Assembly: GCA_964542255.1 (NCBI GenBank)
Contig: CAZITV010000127.1
Span: 1-6,804 of the forward strand
Length of the DNA stretch: 6,804 nt
Source of the DNA: CAYMSF01 sp964542255
Lineage (GTDB): Bacteria > Verrucomicrobiota > Lentisphaeria > Victivallales > Victivallaceae
Direction: 5' to 3'
The position numbers and the translations under genes are program-made. Position 1 is the first letter of the stretch. Each line of letters begins with the position of its first letter. A model generated the notes under the pieces. The model had not been told where the DNA came from. It did not search any database and saw only the letters and a program-made list of their open reading frames with translations. Shown here piece by piece: positions 1 through 4,039 of this stretch.

Positions 1-4
1 AATA

Positions 5-928
5 ATGAATATTTTGGTAATTGGCGGCAGCGGGCACGTCAGCGGCGCCGTGGTAAGGACGGCGCTGGCGGGAAATAATCAAGTGTGGACGATTACCCGC
101 GGACAGCGTCCATTGCCCGCTGGAGTCAACGCTTTGATTGCTGACCGCCACGATGCCTTGGCGCTGCTGGCAGCGGTGGAAAAAACGGCGGTGAGATGGG
201 ATTTGGTGGTGGACTGCATTTGCTACACACCGGAGGAGATGCGCCTGGATATTGAATTATTCCGTGACCGTGCGCGGCATTTGGTATTTATTTCGACTGA
301 TTTTGTTTATGATCCGGTGCGGCGGAGTTTTCCGCAGCCGGCGGAGACGGATTATTATGTGACCGGCGGTGACGGTGCGTTGAATTATGGCGCTCTAAAG
401 CGGCACAGCGAATTGCAATTAATCAATAGTGATACCGGCAGTATGGAGTGGACGATTCTGCGCCCTTGTCACATTTATGGGCCTACTTCGCAACTCGGCT
501 GCCTGCCGCGCCACGGCCGTGACCCGGAACTTATCCGCAAACTCCGCAGCGGTGTGCCGCTGCAGCTGATTGGCGGCGGACATTTTTTGCAGCAGCCGAT
601 TACGGCGGATGATTTGGCGGCAACCATCATGAGCATTGCCGGTAATAACGCTGCTTGTGGTCAAATTTTTAATATGGCTGGTCCGGATATTATCGAATCG
701 CGGCACTACTATCAGATTATCGCGGATATTCTCAACGTTGGCGTGAATTTTGAGGAAATCCCGGTAGCCCAGTTCTTGGCTGAAGAGCCTAACTCCAGTC
801 CATTTATGTGCCACCGTATTTACGAACATAGCCGGCTCCGGGCTGCCGGTCTGACGGTTCCGGCAACTTCAATTGAAGCAGGTCTGCGCCGCCATGTTGA
901 AGGATTGTTGAGTCAGGTTGAACTGTAA
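5..928 (+). CDS. NAD(P)-dependent epimerase/dehydratase family protein (extended SDR-like)
   Basis: A 307-residue protein of the extended short-chain dehydrogenase/reductase type, probably cytoplasmic, that would act on a nucleotide sugar or similar substrate; the exact substrate is not readable. The N-terminus MNILVIGGSGHVSG is a beta strand followed by a glycine-rich Rossmann loop (G7, G8, G10, G14), so the ATG at position 5 is the natural start. R32 in TITRGQ lies where many such proteins contact the NADP phosphate. S97-T98-D99 ends the strand before VYD, and Y128-x-x-x-K132 (YGALK) is the catalytic Tyr/Lys pair. LRPCHIYGP (152-160) is the usual Arg-Pro/Gly-Pro segment before the substrate domain. 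Length is typical for the family. The ribosome binding site lies outside the window. The next gene is convergent, 856 bp away, so no operon partner is visible on the right. Family assignment is firm; the reaction is unknown. Confidence 0.88.
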   Translation: MNILVIGGSGHVSGAVVRTALAGNNQVWTITRGQRPLPAGVNALIADRHDALALLAAVEKTAVRWDLVVDCICYTPEEMRLDIELFRDRARHLVFISTDFVYDPVRRSFPQPAETDYYVTGGDGALNYGALKRHSELQLINSDTGSMEWTILRPCHIYGPTSQLGCLPRHGRDPELIRKLRSGVPLQLIGGGHFLQQPITADDLAATIMSIAGNNAACGQIFNMAGPDIIESRHYYQIIADILNVGVNFEEIPVAQFLAEEPNSSPFMCHRIYEHSRLRAAGLTVPATSIEAGLRRHVEGLLSQVEL

Positions 929-966
929 AATTTATACTATGAAATTAAACCATATTTGTCCACTAA

Positions 967-1048
967 CCACACTAATTTTCACGAAATAAGACCAAAAGCG
1001 GTGGATTTCATTGCCGGTGGCATATCATTCACCACTAGAGGATGTTCT
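967..1048. repeat. Repeat unit 1: copy of an ~85-bp duplicated unit ending in a palindromic core
   Basis: The unit begins 'ccac', continues through 'cacgaaataag', and ends in a 51-bp core at 998-1048 that is nearly identical to the core of the second unit at 1123-1174. The core's internal symmetry is weaker here than in unit 2. The inner arms tgcc/ggca (loop ggt) are kept, but the outer arm caccgc has become caccac, which breaks one pair with gcggtg. Confidence 0.8.
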
Positions 1049-1080
1049 AGCCGCAGGTGCTAAAACAAACAGCCTTTTTA

Positions 1081-1174
1081 CCACGGAAAGTTCGGAATAC
1101 ACGGAAATAAAACGAAACCAATGCGGTGGATTTCATTGCCTGAGGCAATATCATTCACCGCTAGAGGATGTTCT
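1081..1174. repeat. Repeat unit 2: second copy with a better preserved nested palindrome
   Basis: This is the second copy of the unit at 967-1048, in the same orientation, with about 32 bp between them. Its core (1123-1174) has two nested arm pairs. Outer arms are gcggtg (1123-1128) and caccgc (1156-1161); inner arms are attgcc (1135-1140) and ggcaat (1144-1149) around a tga loop. The conserved tail ctagaggatgttct follows in both copies. The upstream part (ccacgga...acacggaaataa) also aligns with unit 1 but with insertions. It could be a REP/MITE-like mobile hairpin or a structured RNA element; sequence alone does not decide. Confidence 0.82.
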
Positions 1175-1183
1175 GTTGTAGTG

Positions 1184-1200
1184 CCCTCTCTCTGAGAGGG
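1184..1200. repeat. Perfect 7-bp stem hairpin
   Basis: ccctctc (1184-1190) pairs perfectly with gagaggg (1194-1200) across a 3-nt loop. There is no T-run on either side, so it is not a canonical intrinsic terminator. It sits between repeat unit 2 and the first GC-rich repeat and may belong to the hairpin mosaic. Confidence 0.6.
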
Positions 1201-1201
1201 T

Positions 1202-1248
1202 GGCTGTTCTGGAGGGCGGTGCTCTGTTGCCGCCGGGCTGCTTGGCTG
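1202..1248 (+). repeat. GC-rich repeat C, copy 1
   Basis: Starts with ggctgtt, then tggagggcggtgctctg and a ccgccgggctg...ttggctg tail. It matches 1445-1492 nearly base for base from 'tggaggg' on, differing by one t/c substitution and one inserted base. It contains short complementary arms ggcgg/ccgcc around the 'tgctctgt' middle. Confidence 0.8.
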
Positions 1249-1260
1249 ATAAATCAATAC

Positions 1261-1287
1261 GTCAAATAGGTCATATATGTCAAATAT
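1261..1287 (+). repeat. Three imperfect 9-bp tandem repeats
   Basis: The units gtcaaatag, gtcatatat and gtcaaatat follow one another without gaps at an exact 9-bp period. Three copies are too few to call an iteron-type origin, and no replication gene or AT-rich unwinding region with DnaA boxes was recognised nearby. A remnant of a longer simple repeat is the most economical reading. Confidence 0.65.
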
Positions 1288-1444
1288 GGCAGTAAACGGC
1301 TCATAGCTATTAAACTAAGCCGATATGCACTCATTTCAACTTCCAATATACTACCGTGAAAAACTGAGCAAACCTTGAAACACGGTTGACACAGAGGTCA
1401 ACCCTCCAGTGTTTGCGGAGGAGTATTCGCTCCCGGGCTGTTCA

Positions 1445-1492
1445 GGCTGTTATGTGGAGGGCGGTGCTCTGTCGCCGCCGGGCTGTTGGCTG
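1445..1492 (+). repeat. GC-rich repeat C, copy 2
   Basis: Second direct copy of the repeat at 1202-1248: ggctgtt, tggagggcggtgctctg, then a cgccgccgggctgttggctg tail. Its end runs straight into the first 'ttggatattgga' repeat (1488-1579). A partial inverted copy of its left end lies at 1731-1748. Confidence 0.8.
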
Positions 1493-1579
1493 TTCCACTT
1501 GGATATTGGATATTCTCCCGCAGGGCGGGATCCCGCGAATGCGGGACGGTTATTGGATATTCGATCCTTAACTTGATAG
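1488..1579 (+). repeat. 'ttggatattgga' repeat, copy A, with nested twin hairpins
   Basis: The left part (1488-1515) and right part (1548-1579) match the left (1665-1692) and right (1699-1730) parts of copy B at 55 of 60 positions by direct alignment. Copy A differs from copy B in its middle. There it carries 32 bp (1516-1547) that form two adjacent hairpins with the same stem: tcccgc 1516-1521 with gcggga 1525-1530, then tcccgc 1531-1536 with gcggga 1541-1546. Copy B has only six bases (1693-1698) at this point. Confidence 0.85.
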
Positions 1580-1584
1580 CTATG

Positions 1585-1624
1585 GGGTAAACCCTCCACG
1601 GGCGGGTAAACCCGCCTTCGGCGG
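1585..1624. repeat. Overlapping GC-rich hairpins around gggtaaaccc
   Basis: The palindrome gggtaaaccc occurs twice, at 1585-1594 and 1604-1613. The second lies in a perfect 7-bp stem: ggcgggt 1601-1607, acccgcc 1610-1616. The right arm can instead pair downstream: ccgcc 1612-1616 with ggcgg 1620-1624 across ttc. The two stems are mutually exclusive. No T-run follows. Confidence 0.7.
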
Positions 1625-1664
1625 ACATGCCCTCCAGTAATACCAGTTTTGTCTCTTAGCTCCA

Positions 1665-1730
1665 GGCTGCTCCCCTTGGATATTGGACATTCCTTGTTGG
1701 TTATTGGATATTCAATCCTTAACTTTATAG
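1665..1730 (+). repeat. 'ttggatattgga' repeat, copy B (without hairpins)
   Basis: Shorter sister of copy A. It begins ggctgctccccttgga, and its right part ggttattggatattc..atccttaactt..atag differs from copy A at only two positions. The middle is six bases (1693-1698) instead of 32. It is followed directly by the inverted fragment of repeat C. Confidence 0.82.
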
Positions 1731-1748
1731 CAACGAGTACCGCCCTAC
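1731..1748 (-). repeat. GC-rich repeat C, inverted partial copy
   Basis: The reverse complement of this stretch, gtagggcggtactcgttg, aligns with ggagggcggtgctctgttg of copy 1 (from 1211) with two mismatches and one gap. It is therefore an opposite-facing fragment of the repeat's left end, about 40 bp from the ribokinase stop. Confidence 0.6.
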
Positions 1749-1784
1749 ACTAGTATCATTCCAAAATTTGTGTCACTTTTTGAG

Positions 1785-2675
1785 TTATCGGAGGAGTTGC
1801 GCCTGAACTTCTGCCCATGTTGGAATGGAGTCCATCGCGCCTGGACGCGATACTGTGATTGCCGCGGCATTGACGGCTGCGGTCAAGGCTTCTACTACTC
1901 CCAATCCGCGCATACGGCTGGCGAAGAAATAGCCGATAAATGTATCACCGGCAGCAGTGGTGTCAACTACTTTGGCAGGAACCGCGGCAATACGGTGTGA
2001 CGCGGTCGCAGATTGATAAATTACTCCCCGCTCGCCCAGCGTTACGATAATTTCAGCTTGCGGAAAAAGACGCGATAAATCTTTGATGTAAACGTCTTCC
2101 CAGTCGTGAACCCCTAACAGTCCGCCCGCTTCGGTCTCGTTAAGCACAAATATTCCGACTTTCGTCAATGGCCACTCGCGTATGCCCGGCTCAAAAGGCG
2201 CCGGATTACAGCAGACTACCAAATTACGTGCATGTGCCGTATTGATGATTTCAATGTTGAGATTTATCTCATTTTGAATCAAAACAATGTCGCCCGGATT
2301 CAAAGTATCCAGTGCCGCCGTTAGCTCAGTCAAGCATTGTTCGCGGTTAGCACCGCCGAATAGTACGATGCTGTTCTCGCCGTCAGCAGCTACCTGAATG
2401 ATGGCGTGTCCGGTTGGTGCGGCAGTATGGCGGATATGGCTGATGTCTGCTCCGGCTGCTGCCAGAATTTCGCATACCCAGTCACCGTCAGCACCAATAC
2501 AGCCGGCATGTTTCACGCACGCTCCGGCGCGTGCAAGCGCCAGTGTTTGATTGGCGCCTTTGCCGCCGCCGACGGTGTGGAGTTGGCTGCTGCTGATGGT
2601 TTCGCCTGGTCTGGCGATGTGGTCAACTTGGTAAACGTGGTCAATATTCAGTGAACCGATGTTTAATATTTGCAT
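1785..2675 (-). CDS. rbsK: Ribokinase (PfkB family carbohydrate kinase)
   Basis: A 296-residue cytoplasmic sugar kinase, expected to convert ribose and ATP to ribose 5-phosphate, feeding the pentose phosphate pathway. The N-terminal SLNIDHVYQVDHIARPGET matches the substrate-binding start of ribokinases. Residues 36-43 (GGGKGANQ) form PfkB signature 1. N135-E136, the NPAP segment (157-160) and N179-E180-x-E182 are the usual mid-protein contacts. DTTAAGDTF (238-246) is signature 2 with D244 as catalytic base; the Ala-Ala-Gly-Asp form is typical of ribokinases rather than fructokinases. The C-terminal RPGAMDSIP resembles the monovalent-cation loop. Length is close to the usual ~300. The start is fixed by a ggagg site 5 nt upstream. 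It lies 86 bp after the UroD-like gene on the same strand, with a large palindrome between. A related nucleoside or sugar kinase of the same clade is the main alternative. Confidence 0.9.
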   Translation of the reverse strand: MQILNIGSLNIDHVYQVDHIARPGETISSSQLHTVGGGKGANQTLALARAGACVKHAGCIGADGDWVCEILAAAGADISHIRHTAAPTGHAIIQVAADGENSIVLFGGANREQCLTELTAALDTLNPGDIVLIQNEINLNIEIINTAHARNLVVCCNPAPFEPGIREWPLTKVGIFVLNETEAGGLLGVHDWEDVYIKDLSRLFPQAEIIVTLGERGVIYQSATASHRIAAVPAKVVDTTAAGDTFIGYFFASRMRGLGVVEALTAAVNAAAITVSRPGAMDSIPTWAEVQAQLLR

Positions 2676-2680
2676 ATTTA

Positions 2681-2685
2681 CCTCC
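2681..2685 (-). promoter_or_regulatory. Ribosome binding site of the ribokinase gene
   Basis: Reads ggagg on the minus strand (inside tggaggt), separated by five bases from the ATG at 2675-2673. It is a strong Shine-Dalgarno match that supports this start codon. Confidence 0.8.
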
Positions 2686-2696
2686 AGGTTATGCTT

Positions 2697-2742
2697 ATAC
2701 TGACCAGCAATCTTTACTATCTTTTAGATTGCTGCTCAGTAT
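2697..2742. promoter_or_regulatory. 46-bp imperfect palindrome upstream of ribokinase (candidate operator or RNA hairpin)
   Basis: Outer arms atactga (2697-2703) and tcagtat (2736-2742) and inner arms agcaatct (2706-2713) and agattgct (2726-2733) are each perfectly complementary. They are separated by a 2-nt mismatch on each side and enclose a 12-nt centre. The inner half-sites are centred 20 bp apart, about two helical turns, which suits a dimeric repressor. On the minus strand no T-run follows, which argues against a simple terminator for the UroD-like gene. It lies 21 bp upstream of the ribokinase start, just above the ribosome binding site. The regulator is unknown. Confidence 0.6.
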
Positions 2743-2761
2743 TAATTAGAGTGAATAAATA

Positions 2762-3808
2762 TTACGTATTTGCAAAAAATTTGCCGGTCGCCGCCTCAAA
2801 TGCAGCGAGAATATTTGCCAGCGGAATATCCTTCGTGAAGGTGTTGCCGGACGAAAAAATATAGCCGCCGTTTTGACCGATGACTCTGATCCGGTGCTCA
2901 ACTTCGCGGCGGCAATCTGCGGCGGTGCCGTGGGGAAAGGTCTCCTGAAGGGAGAGCATCCCGCAGAAGGTGATATCATTGCCAAAATCACGTTTCAGTC
3001 CTTCCGGCTCCATACCTGCCGGTTCCGGTTGACAGACATCAAGAATGTCCAGACCAATATCAATAAAAATTGGCAGCAGCTCCCTGTTGGAACCGCAGGA
3101 ATGCAGCTTGACCGCCGCGCCGTGCTGGTGCCCCAGATCAATAAACCGCCGCAGCCGTGGTGCAAACCAGCGTTTGAAAAAAGCCGGGTCGAAAAGCGGA
3201 CAGCGCTGCGAACCGCAATCCTCTCCAATCCACATCATTTCTATTTGCCCTTGCCCTGCTTCCAGGGTGCGCCGCAAGAATTCGTGGTCGTAATCCAGTT
3301 GTTTATCAATCATTGCGACGACGACAGGGTCTTCCATCATGATCTCACACAAGATGTTTTCATAACCCCTACCGCGGGCGCCCAGTCTGTTGACGATATC
3401 GAAGATGCCGGGTGAACCGGTGAAGCGGACGTAGCCGTCGTGCGTCAGGCACTGTTCATTGATTTCGGAATAGTCGAAAGAGTCGGGGTTATTGTGAGGT
3501 TGGAAGCGTTTCACATCCTCCAGCGTCTGAATCCAGCCTAACGGGCGGCTGGTGACATCCTGGTAAATACCGAAAGCATTTTCGGCAACGGCACCAGAAT
3601 CAGCAGGAGTCATAGCCCGTGGACCAATACCGCGAAAATCAATTTCCAACTGTTCAAGGATGTCGCATTCGCCAAATTGCCGCTCCAGGCAGCTGGTCAG
3701 CGCCGCGCCAACTTCCGGCACCCAGAGTGCCATAATCGGCGGACGGTCGGGTTGCTGGTGGGACAAGGTTTTCCGAAAGCGTTCCAATGGTGTCATCTTG
3801 TTACTCAT
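2762..3808 (-). CDS. Uroporphyrinogen decarboxylase (URO-D) superfamily protein, probably not HemE
   Basis: A 348-residue protein of the UroD/MtaA-type TIM-barrel superfamily, cytoplasmic. MTPLERF..LSHQQPDRPP near the N-terminus and SSGNTFTKDIP..NILAAFEAA at the C-terminus are the typical family ends. HemE's RQAGRY signature after the Arg-Pro-Pro is absent, so porphyrin decarboxylation is unlikely. H236-S-C238-G resembles the His-x-Cys zinc pair of corrinoid methyltransferases (MtaA, MtbA). The third zinc cysteine expected in their late 'GCG' loop appears replaced by serine (SSG, about 319-321). GEDCGSQ (195-201) matches the family's conserved mid-barrel loop. I chose the ATG at 3808 because aaggg lies 5 nt upstream. 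The in-frame ATG at 3856 (16 residues longer) has no such site, and those residues look non-family. A plausible promoter lies at 3890-3916. Substrate unknown. Confidence 0.83.
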   Translation of the reverse strand: MSNKMTPLERFRKTLSHQQPDRPPIMALWVPEVGAALTSCLERQFGECDILEQLEIDFRGIGPRAMTPADSGAVAENAFGIYQDVTSRPLGWIQTLEDVKRFQPHNNPDSFDYSEINEQCLTHDGYVRFTGSPGIFDIVNRLGARGRGYENILCEIMMEDPVVVAMIDKQLDYDHEFLRRTLEAGQGQIEMMWIGEDCGSQRCPLFDPAFFKRWFAPRLRRFIDLGHQHGAAVKLHSCGSNRELLPIFIDIGLDILDVCQPEPAGMEPEGLKRDFGNDITFCGMLSLQETFPHGTAADCRREVEHRIRVIGQNGGYIFSSGNTFTKDIPLANILAAFEAATGKFFANT

Positions 3809-3889
3809 AATCGCCCTTTTGATTTTGAATGTTTGCTTTATCATAAATAAACTCATTGAGCCAAATTCAAAAGTATTTGCTTTTTCCTG

Positions 3890-3916
3890 TTAATAATTTT
3901 TAAAATTGCGTGTCAA
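3890..3916 (-). promoter_or_regulatory. Candidate promoter of the UroD-like gene
   Basis: On the minus strand a perfect -35 box TTGACA (3916-3911) is followed 15 bp later by TATTAA (3895-3890), a 4/6 match to the -10 consensus, in a strongly AT-rich stretch. The spacer is shorter than the ideal 17 bp. Transcription would start roughly 70-80 bp before the chosen start codon at 3808. A loose 24-bp dyad (3938-3961, ends gcaa/ttgc) lies just upstream of the -35 box and could be an operator. Confidence 0.45.
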
Positions 3917-3972
3917 ACCTATTTTTATCCGCCCAATGCAACTTTTTGCCAAAAACTTTGCTGAGTGCGCGA

Positions 3973-4018
3973 TTCCCGTTTTGAGAATGGGTTTCATAAC
4001 TCGTTGAAAAAACGGGAA
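3973..4018. repeat. Perfect 10-bp inverted repeat with 26-bp spacer
   Basis: ttcccgtttt (3973-3982) is exactly complementary to aaaacgggaa (4009-4018). It lies 21 bp past the stop of the heparinase-like gene and upstream of the candidate UroD promoter. On the minus strand no T-run follows the second arm, so it is not a standard terminator. It may stabilise the 3' end of the heparinase-like mRNA or bind a regulator. Confidence 0.6.
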
Positions 4019-4039
4019 CACAAAGCACACGACAAATGC

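Larger units (their letters stand above)
929..1784. other. Repeat-rich intergenic region between convergent genes
   Basis: These 856 bp separate the 3' ends of the epimerase gene (+) and the ribokinase gene (-). Open frames here are short (up to 76 codons), cut across the repeats, and show no recognisable protein motif or good ribosome binding site, so I call no gene. The stretch holds several repeat families listed separately, plus fragments of the 'ccacgga..acacgga' type (1081-1106 and about 1377-1397). No strong U-tailed terminator was found for either flanking gene. Nothing resembling a transposase, integrase or tRNA is present. Confidence 0.8.

Noticed and set aside
1184..1200. Intrinsic terminator for the epimerase gene
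   Set aside because: The hairpin is perfect but has no T-run, and it lies more than 250 bp after the stop codon.
1386..1628. Short open frames on both strands (61 and 76 codons)
   Set aside because: They translate the interspersed repeats and hairpins (for example GYWIFDP from the ggatattgga repeat) and have no convincing ribosome binding site or domain.
967..1748. CRISPR array
   Set aside because: Repeat units differ in length and family, spacing is irregular, and there are no regular spacers or cas genes.
2873..3415. 180-codon open frame on the plus strand
   Set aside because: Lies fully inside the UroD-like gene on the opposite strand and has no protein-like motifs.
2762..3808. Assignment as heme-pathway HemE
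   Set aside because: The RQAGRY substrate-binding signature is missing after the conserved Arg-Pro-Pro, and no heme genes are nearby.
3809..3856. Upstream in-frame ATG as start of the UroD-like gene
   Set aside because: No Shine-Dalgarno sequence lies before it and the 16 extra residues do not resemble the family N-terminus; the ATG at 3808 has an aaggg site.
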